Of a stretch of DNA of 64,000 bases, positions 50,901 to 62,768 are shown piece by piece (the first letter of the stretch is position 1; each line of letters begins with the position of its first letter). The notes beneath the pieces were generated by a model that saw nothing but the letters and a program-made list of their open reading frames with translations, made no database searches and was not told the origin of the DNA. Position numbers and translations under genes: made by a program. This DNA is from Syngnathus acus (taxonomy: Eukaryota; Chordata; Actinopteri; Syngnathiformes; Syngnathidae). Location of the stretch: the NCBI RefSeq assembly GCF_901709675.1, contig NC_051090.1:6031842-6095841 (forward strand), in the 5' to 3' direction.

Positions 50901-53900
50901 TTGTAATTCCGAGCTCTTCGTTTTATCCGTGCTTCAAAATGCCAGAATGCCATCTTGGTTGTGCTCTTCCTCTTGACTCTGAAGGGGCGATTGGCGGTTT
51001 CTAAAGCGGATACTTGGCAGGGATAAATCCCCGAACTCCCCACTCTAGCGAGCTATGAATTTTGATGTGTCTTTGTGTGTGGCAGACAGCAGAGGAGTGG
51101 CCGGCAGAGGAGAGAGGGGTTAGAGTGATTAACCGCTGCGTTGATGTGGATTTAGCCGGGATCGTGGTTAGTGATGGGTGGCCTATCTCTCTGTTCGTTC
51201 CGACTAACCGCTGATCCCCAAGAGGGCTCGGCTCAGCTCAGCTCGCCTCGGCGGCCCAAAGCATTTTCATTAAGGACGGATTGAGTGCATCTCAACAGCA
51301 GTGCGCCTCCGTCTTCAGAAACACTTCATCAAATGTAGTGTTTTGCTTAGTGATTAGCTTCTCACAGGCCACTGATTCATCTGTTTATAGATTCATTATG
51401 CCGTTCCACTTCAGTTCAATATGGCCTTAATGGAGGAGGTGGAGGCAAGACTTTGGGTTGGTCAGACGGATGGCTAAAGTTTCGATGCAATCATCCGCAT
51501 ATGGAAGCAAAGTGCCAAACGAGTTTTGTGGCCTGCCGTCTCGGATGGTTGCGACAAAACAGGACAAACAAAGAGCAGCTCAAAAAGCTTCTGTTTTCTT
51601 CCACAATTCTTTGTGCATATCCATTTTCGCTAAAGCCCGCAGCACAGTTGGCAGGCTAAATCAAGATTTCCCCGGACTAAAACAAAAACAAAAAACCAAC
51701 AGTGAAAATGGCCTCCCCCCCCGTGTGGTGCTGAGTGCAGTACAGAAAGGGTGAACACCAGGGAGAAGGCGGCCATATTGCACCGGCTTAGGAGGTGGGA
51801 TCAGCTGAGAAGCAGATGAAACGCTAAGATTCTTTTTTTTTTCCCCACCATCTCAATCCTCCACTGTCACCATATTTACTTGTGTCCTCTGACTGATTCC
51901 TGCATGTCTAATTTTCTCGATCTGCCCATCTCAGAGTTGTGTTCGCTCGCTGTGTGCCGGGTGATCTGAACTCCCCTAACATCTTGCTGTGTCCTCACCG
52001 TCTAATGAGAGTGTAATCCACACAAGCTGTCAGTTGATACGTGCTTCCTTAAAAGGACAAAAGGCGAAAAACACCAGGGTGGGGGGGTGCATCTATAAAT
52101 AAACCTCTGCAGCCAGGGTGAACATTTGATGGCTTTGGGGAATAATTGTAATCAACTATTCCTATCAATTTTGCAAGTTGGCCAGATTGTGTGACTTTGC
52201 TCTACTATCATGTTGTTAATATAATTACTGTGCTGTATTGCTTACTTCTCTGGCTTTTCCATAGAAGGACTCTTGAGACGCTGCCTCCAAAGACCCAATG
52301 AAGAACACTGGGTGGTTTTCTCCATACCTGCAGGAAATAAAAGAGTAAGTATTGTTTCATGCTAACAGACTGCAGCTTTTGAGTTCATAAGGCAAATTCC
52401 TGAGCTCACCTTGAAGAAAATTCAGCAGTAAAGTGCAGTAAGGCATCAGCTTCATTCTCACTATTCTCGGGCACTGCACAGGCAAAATATGCACGGTCAG
52501 CGTTTCGATGTGCTAGCGAGGCTTCAGCATGAGAGAATGTGTGACGACGGCCCACTGTACATACTCATAGGCGTTTTCCGACAGGTGGAGGTGCCCGCTC
52601 CAAACATCTCCGAATCATCCACACCAAACTCTGTCGCGTACTCAAAATCATCCCCCTCGCTGTCGCTGATCATGTGGACATCTGCGCACTGTGAAATGGA
52701 AATGACTCCTTTTTTTACAAAATGTCAGTAAACAGACGCATCTCTTTCCCATGTTTTTTTTTTTTTTTAGTTTGTATATAAACACACAATACAAAGCATA
52801 CAAAGCATTTGTGTGTGTAAATCTAAATACCTCTTCTGTTGGTTCCTGGGCGTTGGCTGGTGAGGACCTTCGGCAAACAGTGAGATGATGGCAGGGATAG
52901 TTGATCCCAGAGGCAGCTAGCGTTATCTAAGACAGGGAATAAAAAAGACATTCAGAAAATTCAGACGAGAACTGGCACAGGCGACATCTGGCTGAAGTCA
53001 AAATAAAACACTATTCGACTGCAAGTGGAGGGAAGAGGTGGATTCGGACAGACAATTATTTCCCAAACTATAGTTAGTGCTCATAAATGTCATGCAAACT
53101 TCAGTTATATATATTTTTTTAGTTGATTAAATAGTATAATGAATGCTGGTAATTTTGTTCGGCCCAATTTAATATACCAAAATAGCAGCTTTGAAACAGG
53201 CCAAGTTAGTATTTTATACGAATACATTAAAATTTATATAGAACACAGTTGAAGTTTGCATGTTGGTGTGGCCTTTAAAAACTATTCTAATTCCTCAAAT
53301 GGGCCCTTTGGAAAATGAACTGCCAGCTTCTTCTTCGACCATATTTATTGATATGCTAAGTAATAATAAAAATAAAAAAAACTTAAATGACTTTCACACT
53401 GAAACGACAGACTAATGAGCTGTCAAATCCAAAGTCAGTCCTGAAAATGTCAGAATGCAGTAGGACTCATTACAAACGCTATCGCAGGCTTAGTGCCCGA
53501 GGGGGACATTGACAATATAAGCTGAACAAAGCAGAGTGAAACCAAAGACACCTGCCTTTTAAAAGCGATACGATCGGAGATTAATTGCCATCATATAACA
53601 ATGTGAGGCCACACAGGGAAAAAAAAAAAAAAATCTGAGTCAATATTTCCTCAACAAGATAACATCTTAATTGCCGTCCACAAAAGCCATCAAAGGCATG
53701 ACTGGCAGTCGTATCTTGCCATCTCCGGCGACGTGAATGATAGCATTGTCCGAACGATACAACACTATATTCACTGACGTAGTAATTGTGAAAGAGAAAG
53801 TGAATGCAGAAGACTCCTTTTCTGGGAGAGTGAACTTCTAAAAAAACAGGACTGAGTCAGGGCACGCAGGCTGGGATGGGAGGGGCGGGGTTGCTCGTCC

Positions 53901-56900
53901 CCTGCAGAGGTGCTCTGATCTGTTCGGACACACAAAGAGCAGCTGGACGTGGTTGAATCAGGACACGATTACATGCAACGCCAATTGAGTCTGAAAAGGC
54001 CTGCGCAGACCGCAGGGAGTTGTGTGTCCTTAAAAAGAGAGTGATTCTTCATGCAGGTCTACACTTCTATGGCGAAAAAGAACACAGTGACCACTCGACC
54101 GTGTCAGCTACATTAAAACGTTTGGTGGGTAAGAAACGTATGTTGATACAATTCGAATGTCCACGACACCATCTGCAGACAATTCTCACACAAAACGTTT
54201 GTAGTCCCCCAAAATTAGTCAAAAGAGAGCTGAGGCTGTTTAAAAAACAAATGAGGCATGTAGAAATAACTTGCGAATTTCCGCTTCCACGTCAAAAAAA
54301 ATATTCAATTAAATAGGGCTGCAACTAACGATTAGTTTAATTAATTGACAATTATTTGGTCGATAAATTAGATACAAAAAAGTTTCATTTTTAAAACATA
54401 ACATATTTCAATTGTTCCAAAAAATGCACAAACGAGAATTAATAATGATTCGGTTACTGGTTTGGTTCGTACATGCCAGAAATTGGCAAAAATTGATGAC
54501 ACAAAAATAATCGGTCCCTTTTTCATGGACCACTACATTAATTGGATCGTATTCACTATGGAGAATCTGAAATTCCAAGCATATGGACAAAGTTCAATTA
54601 AAAAAGGTATGTTGACGATTTCAACGATTATCAAAAAAAAATAACTCCCATCTACTGACTGTTGTGTAGTAGATTGCGTTTCTTGCGTATTACCAATTTG
54701 TATCGGGTGTACTTGAGTGTAAGTGTCACACCCCAGGAACACCAACGAAGAACACTTAACTGGATTGGCTCATATTTACTCTTGTAACTCAACTCCACTT
54801 CGGTTAGCACTCTGGGCCTAGGCATTGAATAAACGTACAATTCATATTTCTCAAAGCCAAGCGTGATGGAAAGGGGACAAACCAACGGGGCCACGAGTCG
54901 GATTTGAGAGGTGAACTACAAGTGGGTGGAAAGAGATGTCGTAGGTGTTGAGATAGACAAACACATCAAGGGTGTGAGTCTTAAGGACTATGGCGACTAC
55001 TCTGCCAAGTTTCCCCCATCGAGTGGCCATCAAACGTGAGAATCTTAACAGCGGCCGTCGAGAGGGGATCTCCATAAACCCTTTGCCCACACTGCTCACA
55101 ATGAGGGGCTTTGGTCTGAGGGCCTCATAAGTGTATAAATAAAGTTGATCACTTCCCCTGTCAAAAACAGCCTGCGGGCTTTTGGGACTGACAAGGATGC
55201 GAGGAGGAGAAGAAAAAATTGGGAGTGGAGACTGGAGAGCCTCTCAATCCTCTTCCTGGCTTTGACCCCATGGCTTCTCCCCGATGTTGAGGTACACAAG
55301 TGCAGCTTGAAGGCTCAGTGGTGAAATGTGGAAACAAGGCTGAAGCGCCGCAGGGCATGAGAGGATGGGGTGACGAGGTTAACTCCTCCCCATAGCCACC
55401 CCGCAAATTGGCCTCTCCCACATCTTCTCACAAAAGGACCTGGCTCCTCTTTTTTGGATTCTTTTAATTAACACTTGCATTGAGGGTCCGAGCATTCAGT
55501 GGCCGATACAGGCAAAGAATGTCGCCCCCAAATCCCTCCCCTCCCGCCACTACCTCGCACTCTTTTCCCCTTCTCTACCTTCATTCTTTCCGTGTTTAAT
55601 TTTTTTTTTTCTTGTGTACACAATGTTTGGATTAGAGAGCATGAAGTTGTGAGATAATGAAGGCCGACAACTGTGCGGATGGCAAACCTTATTCTGCTAT
55701 TTCTTTGACGGGATGAATAAAGGACAGGGGCAAGCGTGACAAAATGTCTCAAGTGGATGAAACTGATGAGATTCGCTTCCCAAGATGCATCCTAAACTGT
55801 GACCTTACATCCACTACTAACATTATTTTCGACGACGTAAAAATATACACGAGCAGGCCCGTTATGATGAAGAAAAATGGAAACTGCAACAGACGGAATA
55901 CAAAGCTGAATGTCACCTGAAAGCAGACAATCGAACGAGAGCGGGGTCTCCTGAGCTTACGGCGCAGCTGTGTCGTTATGGAAACCAAAGCCCCCCCCCA
56001 CCTCCAAACAATAAAACTATGATTTCATAGGCCACTGTCAGGTAGAGAAGGATTCCATTAATGCCGGCTGGGAAATGGAGAGAGGCGGCTGGCCTACAAG
56101 GCGAGGCATCTCTCGGGCTCTGCAGCATTAATACATTAGCAAACACCATGAAACACTACATAAATGTCAGCAATTACAGGCCTGCAGGATGGAGAGGGGG
56201 TTGAGGGCTTGAGAGGATGAGGGATGTAATAAAAGAATCCTGCCAATCACTCCTACAGGTAGAGAGAAAGCACTGCCAATCATATTGACCTCATGAGGCC
56301 GCATAAAAAGGTAGTGAAGCCGAAAAGCGCATACAATACACTGAATAAACTCTTGTGATACATGAGTATTATCCATCCTGATCTAATTTCAAGGACCTTG
56401 AATAACTTGGAGAACAATAAACAATGAAACACACTGAGTACTAAGGCAGTACACCAAGGTGACGCAACACTTATCAAAGTGAGTTTCTCTGAAATGTGAG
56501 AATCGGACAAACAAGTTTCGACACTTAACAATACATGACACAATTACGGGCACAATAGCATGACTCCAAGGCCTCTTTCGTTCGCAAGAAGCACAAAACT
56601 GAGTTAATCTTCCAATGAACCAAGCAGATTGAATGACTGATTTGACAAAGGCAACTGCAACTGCTGCTTGATGCGCTTAAAGAAATAGTACACTACAATT
56701 TCGGTTTTCACATTGCAAAGCGAAATGTGCCCAAAGAAATTAAGAAAGAAAAGGGGACAAAACGAAAGAAGAATGCAGGAAAAAAGAAATGGGGAAAAAG
56801 AAGGAAATAAAGGGAATGAAAGAATGAAAAAATAAGAAAAACGAAAGAAAGATAATATATATAACCGTCAGGAAGACTTGTGGAACTTTCCACGCACACT

Positions 56901-59900
56901 GTTTGGCTTTTAATTCATCAATAAATAATTACCTAATTAATTAATTAACACAAATCACGCTCATCTGTTAGTCAAAATGGAGGATTTGTAAATAAACGTA
57001 TGATAGTTGGGATTGTAAACACTGTTTGTACAATTACAGGTTTTATAAGTGCGTACAAATTTGAGTGCGTTAAGTCACTTTACTTTATTTCCTAAGCATA
57101 TATTCTAAATTTCGAACAAGTCAACCAGCATCTCAAAAGTCTATTATATAAAACTTTCGACTTTCCCCTTGTTCTTGCCCGTTGATGTTACAGACGCGTA
57201 TCTGCTGTACAGATGGATCGGAGTTTGATTTTCAAGCCTAGACACAGTGAGTAATACGAATAATTGCAAAAACAAATACAGACCAATGTCGATTCAAGCA
57301 GACAAACACAGTAATATAACACAATTAAAGAGAAGGAAATCGACTTAAGTGGTAATCGATTCCACGACGGCCAAGTGGTGTGCGGAGGCGAAACGTAATC
57401 TCGGGCCTCTGGGCTGCATGTTTATTGGTCCAAACCCCGGGAGATGAGACTGGGCTAATGAGCTAGACACTAACACTGGCTTGCCTACCCACCTGCTTGG
57501 CCACCAAGTCCAGGCTTTCTCTGTTAATTACCGTCAAGACATTTCAATAAGGGGCTGAGGCATGAGGCAGAGGCCATTATTACACTTCTGTCTCTCTGGC
57601 TTTTTAATATCGCCTCATTCCAGGTGGTGAACCAGGCCCGAAACGTCTCGATAGGTCATATCAAAATAACTACCAATGGGGAACTACTGTTGAGCACTAT
57701 ATAAAATTTAAAAAACTGTGATTGTCTCAAAGGGTTATGCAACAACATCTTAAGTTAAGGCTATTATATTTTTCTCCGGGACTGTTTCTTTTTTTTTTTT
57801 TAAATATAATTCTGATAAGCCACAATTCAAAAGGAATGCTGACTTTTGTTGGTTAATTTTATTTTTTGTAAAAATACGGGGCTCATCAAAATAGTAATAT
57901 TTTTTAAGAAACATCTAAACTGAAACTGTAATTAAGTTGCCTTTGTGAACGCAGCTTCGGGTAGGGGTAAAAAAAAAAAAAAAAAATAGAAGAAGCCAAT
58001 ACAATTTCTTCAGACAAAACCACAATCGCATAGATCTAAAGGAAAACGTTAGCTTAGGGGTGAACCTAAGAATATGTGCGCAGCGGCTTCACAGTGTAGC
58101 ACGATAAAGCTCCCTTACAATTAGCATGGGAACACATACGCTGTCAAGCCAGCTGAGACAAAAGGGGTCAGAGGTTCCTCCAGGTTCTACTTGTGATCGG
58201 CTTGACTGTGCCGAGGATGAATGGCCGGGACGAGCGACCTCGGGATGAGTGGGTCAGTGGGACTCAATGATGTGAGCTATAATGTCCACAGAAAGAGGGC
58301 GCGGGATGGGAGTGGACTTTGACATCTTAATTTGCTTCTGACAGATGGCTTTGGCACGGCACGGTTCCGATGCATTTCCAAATGCCCTTGGACTGCAATC
58401 TTAACGGTACTTAAGTGTTGGAATCAAGCACGAGAGATCGTCAATCTCCATTGGCAGGTAACAACAAGACAAAGCGACAAGTGGCTCACCCAACGCTATA
58501 AATAGCGCAAGGGTCGAACTATTACACCAATCAATGTGATGTCCAAAAGTCAATTCAGGGGGTTCTTACAGAGTCGTCAGATGCTGATGCTGGCCATCCT
58601 TCCCACTGTTGATGCCGTACTGGGATGTTGGTTAGGTCTGACACGTTCCTCTTCACCTGGAATCATAAGGAACATTAGAAATCGACGTGGTTTTAGCAAT
58701 GACTAAATCTGCAATATTATTATTTTTTTTTAAATAAACAAAGTGAATACGATTACAAAAGAAGACAGAGGCTGAAGAAGAGCCACACCAAGACAAAAAA
58801 ACATGGGGGCAGTGTTTTTAACATTCCTCAGATGCCATCGCTAATGCCCAGGATCAACAGCCCCACGTTCTGAAATGAACAGTATTTCTCTTCCTCCATT
58901 CACGCGCGGCTGATGCTGTATCTGCGTCGATTAATAACATTCCTTGCTTTTAAACAGTTTGTAGCCGGCAGCGCCTGGCCCAAAGGGTGCCGCCGCTGTA
59001 CCGTCCAGCGGCACTGTTGCTTTAAAGGCCTAACGCCAGCCTGATGTGCGCCGGCCGAAAGGTGATCAAAGCCCACCGGTGTCTGAGCGCTGGCGGACGT
59101 GGATTCGACTGCATTTGTTTAGCGAGATCCACAGTTTTCGGGGCCCGCGGGGCTGGACACCGATGCTGAGAAAACGGCCCATTGTAAGGCAAAGCCCACG
59201 GGTCAAATCCCGTCTTTGTAAAAAGTACTGAGGAGTGAATGGATCCCCCGAGCGTACGAAAGGGGCTGCTTGCTCAGGCAGGTGGAAACTTTCAGAACGC
59301 TACAAATACTGAAATACTGGACTGAAGACTACAAAAGAGATATTTGTCCAAAGACAGGCGCGCATGCTAATATTGCGGCTAATTGAGTTTGCATCAGGCT
59401 AGGAACCACAGTGAATTACAGCGGGCCCCGAAAAAAAAAAAATGAGTGGCACAAGGCACCCTTTGTCCATCAGTTGTGAAGCCGTCACCATACCGAGCGA
59501 GCCGAGCTCCGAGCCGACCCTTCATGATGAGAAGTCAGAGCCAGGATGGAGGGCTCGGGGTCAGAGCGGGTGGCCAGTGTTATTACAGAGTGTAATATCT
59601 ATGTTTGACCAGCCGCACTACAGGGATTTGCCTGACCGCCTAGCCACTCGATGAGAAGAGGGCTAAAGGGAGGAAAGGAGAGGCATAAACACTAGTAATG
59701 AAGAGACTGCTGTCAGAGGTTAAAGCAGCCTGAGAGAAACAACAAACTAATGCCCACCGCGGAGAGAGTGAAGGTGAGAGGTGGGGACTGAGGAAGAGTG
59801 GAGACAGAAATTGAACGTGGAGGACAAGCTGCTCCCTTTGTGGAAGGAAAACACGGCGTCACATGATTCGCACCTAAGAGCAGAATTCCACGTCGCAACC

Positions 59901-62768
59901 TTATAAAACATAAATACGTTGTACTTGCAACATCTCCAGTATTTTAAATGTATGTTGCGGTACTTTACTGAGATTTATGGACACCATTGAGCCTGTCCAA
60001 TGCAATATAGCAGCAATACTGTCTAATGCTGCCCCCTGTCTTCCTAAAATAATCGAAATAGTGATGACTGATATTTTTTTTCTTGGTGACAAATATGGAA
60101 AATAGAATATTGTGACAAAAGTTACCAAGAAAAAAATTCCTCATTATTTTTGGGAGCTAGACAAGATGCATTTATTGAAGGATAGCTCATGACTCTAAAG
60201 AAAAGTGCTAAAGGTAGTGGTGTTAGGAAAAAGCCACCGGGAACACCGGCCTGCCCTGGTGCTGAGCGACAAGGCAACGCTTCTCACAGCAAAATTAATG
60301 ATCCGATGATTGTAAATGCCAATTGCCTGTAATCCCCCGCCTGGAAGCCCAATCAAAGAGTTTCCATTAAACAGTCACAAGCTTTCTCCCTCGTGCCTCC
60401 TTTCTCATCTCCCCAAGGCACCAGATGTCTTTCATTCCTTTATTTTAGCCACCCTTCCTTTTCTCAACACGGCGGCCTTGTCATCTTTTGGTCCCTATAT
60501 GACGCCCAGCTGCGAAACACGGATGGGCCCCGGGCCCAACCCCGGGGGGGCAGCGTCGGCGGGAAATCCCCAGGACAACGGGTCTGGTCACGGACAACTC
60601 GGAGCTCGGCAGCCATCTCTATTCTCCCCGCAACTTCCCTGGCAAACATTTGCTCTACAGCTTAGCTCACATGCTAGCCAGCTACTTACCCCCACACTCT
60701 TGTCTAGTAATGCCAATCAGAGTGTACCCAGTCCTGTGCTCTGGACCCGGAGAAGAAAGAAGTTAGAGACGGGACACTGGGATACACATGGAGAATGAAG
60801 GCGCAGAAAAGGAGGGGCAAGGGTAGATCCCAAAGAGCCACAAGGCAAAGCCAGAGCCTTTTGCAAAGACAAATAAGAAGACAGGACTGCGCCTATTGAT
60901 ATGCACAAGCAAGACCATCAGCTAGTTTTCAGCGGGACAAAAGAGTGTGCAGCCAGAGAAGGGCGCTCTGTAGTGGAGTCCATATGTCTGTGACTAGACA
61001 CAGTATGAACAGAAAAGGGGAGCCAGGCGGCTTGAATATGGTGTTACTTCTTTGTTGCACTCTCAAGTTCTAGTAGTAGCACAAATACACTTGGCTATCC
61101 TGCACATGGCGGAGTCACTGATGGATGGTGCAGCAGGTTTACTCGGCTGACTCATGTGCAGGCAGAGCGGCGAATGTGTTTGTGTTCATCTCCGTCAGCG
61201 CACGGTGATTGACTGGTGACCAGTAGTGGTTGAAATGTAAACTGACTTCTGCTCAAAGTCAGCAGGGACAAACTCCGGTGCCTGGCAACCCGGACATAGA
61301 AAATGGATTGATGGATGCTGCATTTGATCACATTCCGTTAATTAATCAATCAAAAATGGCAATAAATGAAGAGAATCTTTTTTTTTTAATTTGTTGAGAA
61401 ATTCTTTTTGAGGATAATTTATGCACGACCTCAGAGCTACATTCAGCGCAAACGAAATTAATTTTGCCCTACTTGAGTTATGAAGAAATGAATCAACAAT
61501 CCCATCAAAAATGACTATTTGCTTTTTTTTTTTAAACCAAGCTTACCTAATAAGCATTTCAATTTCATTAACCACCCGTCTTCTATAGGAATTTCCAATT
61601 TAATTCACACCATGACGCAATTTCATTTGTGTATTGATAACTTGCAGAAGGACCTTGTCAATAACTGCCTACGTAGTGTGACAACGTTATTAATCATCAC
61701 AGTTAAAAAAAAAAAAAAAAAAGACCTCATGCTAAAGAGTAAATATATAGAAGGGCATGGTCAACATGGGGTGAGCAGAATCCAAATCTATTCAGGTTAA
61801 AGTTCTGGGCCTCATTTTCTCTCCAGGGGTCCCCCGAGATGCCTAAAGACAAGCATGCGTAAGGAAAAGACCACAACATGGAGGCCCGTTAAAGCCCACA
61901 TTGTCCCTTGGTGGCTCCCTACGGCCTCTTACGGCACCCCCGCTATGCCGACAGTCCTTAGCCTACTTTCTGGAACCGTGCTTTTCCTCCTCCCACACCA
62001 CGGGGAACCCTCCCCAGTGTTTGTAATCCCAGTAGAAACACTTAAGGTTCACAGTGGGTGCTCATCAAAAACCATCTGGCTGAGAAGAAGAGAAGAAGAT
62101 GAGAAAGAGGAATGGGACAGCGCAAATAGAGAAGAGAGGCAGGAAATCAGGGGAAGTTCGGATGCTGGTTTTCCTAATCTGGTCAATTACCACCATTAGA
62201 AAAACCCTGCTCGCAGCTTGATTATTATCAGTATGATCTTCACGCTCACGGAGGCAGCAGTGAGCAAGTGGTAACGTCCCATTGCGGCTGGGGAATGAAT
62301 AATTAGTTTAAACAAAATGGGAAAAGAAATAGCCATCCTCGTACCAAGTCCAATAACATTTACTTGCAGGCTAAAAAAAAAAAACACTTAACGTTCTATC
62401 CAAATCAAACAATTCTTCTCAAGTGCTAAGACGAAAAGTCACTTGACTTGGATGGGGGGGGAGCGGGCCACAGCTGCGAGAGTAATTACCTACTTGGAAA
62501 CGTGATCATTTTGGATGAATAATGAATGGGCGGTTGAGATAGACTAGCAATGTTCAGCAAATGGAACGAAAGCTGCGTGATGGGAAACCAGAGCACGGGA
62601 ATATTACGTATGCAAGCGTGCATATTTAAAAGGATCTGCGTGTAGCCTTCGTTTGCACTTGCCTCTTGTATGGTTCGAGAGCCCGGAAAGTTGAGGCTGT
62701 AGTCCCTCTGGGCCTCACGGTGACTGATGACCAGCAGGAAGTTCTGGTTAAGCGAGTCTGGGAGAGAA
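35918..62768 (-). CDS. faf1: FAS-associated factor 1 (Faf1), 3' thirteen coding exons; 5' part outside window
   Basis: Faf1 is a ubiquitin-binding adaptor that recruits p97/VCP and promotes Fas-mediated death and NF-kB inhibition. Exons on - : ~62768-62663, 58656-58570, 52926-52831, 52688-52565, 52473-52410, 52327-52246, 48621-48467, 46092-45956, 45870-45782, 43420-43340, 43017-42940, 40864-40652, 36001-35918. They give about 464 residues in one frame. The first seen exon has SLNQNFLLVISHREAQRDYS (second ubiquitin-like domain). Then follow SDSEGDDFEYATEFGVDDSE, the UAS domain (PVFFIGSLEAA, NVFCSQMMCADSIVSYLSQN, FGSVVTQTIRTYKTDQFPLL), the coiled-coil Glu/Arg-rich segment (DEREAREMVKREQDEAYRLS) and the UBX domain (KLRIRTPSGEFLERRFLGS, TTFPRRN, LFPQETLFLEAKE then stop). 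The upstream UBA and first UBL are off the window. The high boundary of the 62-kb exon could be 62757 instead. Intron 58657-62662 has a GC donor. Confidence 0.97.
36180..36460. promoter_or_regulatory. Candidate conserved non-coding element in faf1 intron
   Basis: Balanced, non-repetitive sequence with GTGAGCTAATCACTGGAGGG, GGGCTTATCTGATGACTG and GGGATAATTAGGCGATT, which resemble dense homeodomain and GATA sites. FAF1 introns are known hosts of DMRTA2-landscape enhancers in vertebrates; the assignment here is inference. Confidence 0.3.
38220..38400. promoter_or_regulatory. Candidate conserved non-coding element in faf1 intron
   Basis: Contains CATAATTAAACGTGCAGCTG, ACGTTAATTAAAACC and GGCCAATTACAAAAGC in 180 bases. 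These are multiple TAATTA/ATTA cores without repeat character. No test of conservation was possible. Confidence 0.28.
46093..48466. other. faf1 intron, non-coding
   Basis: Includes a (GGAAT)n run at about 46594-46613 and a complex stretch at 46340-46560 that could be regulatory. An AT-rich ATATATA segment lies at 48270-48330. No exon is seen. Confidence 0.5.
48622..52245. other. faf1 intron, non-coding
   Basis: A 3.6-kb intron with poly-A runs at about 49178-49194 and 49497-49511 and the GTCC/ATCC microsatellite. No coding exon fits between the flanking faf1 phases. Confidence 0.55.
49889..49936. repeat. (GTCC)n(ATCC)n microsatellite
   Basis: About four CGTC-type units followed by seven to eight ATCC units. 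Confidence 0.93.
52927..58569. other. faf1 intron, non-coding
   Basis: A 5.6-kb intron. A hAT-like fragment sits at about 54313-54420, a poly-A at 53620-53634 and TTAATTAATTAATTA near 56935-56950. A purine-rich A/G stretch on + runs through about 56740-56860. No exon is seen. Confidence 0.55.
54313..54420. mobile_element. hAT-like MITE fragment
   Basis: TAGGGCTGCAACTAACGATT followed by an ATTAATTGACAATTATT segment is the start of a very common fish hAT-type MITE. The far end may be near 54640 (TTGACGATTTCAACGATTAT) but is eroded, and no target duplication was identified. Confidence 0.5.
58657..62662. other. faf1 GC-AG intron, non-coding
   Basis: A 4.0-kb intron with GCAAGT at its donor and an ordinary CAG acceptor. 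It holds poly-A runs and a LINE-tail-like fragment at about 61255-61320. No exon is seen. Confidence 0.6.
61255..61320 (+). mobile_element. LINE tail-like repeat fragment
   Basis: GGACAAACTCCGGTGCCTGG followed by GACATAGAAAATGGATTGAT and GGATG resembles the widespread fish repeat end with AGAAAATGGATGGATG. It is short and old. Confidence 0.4.
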
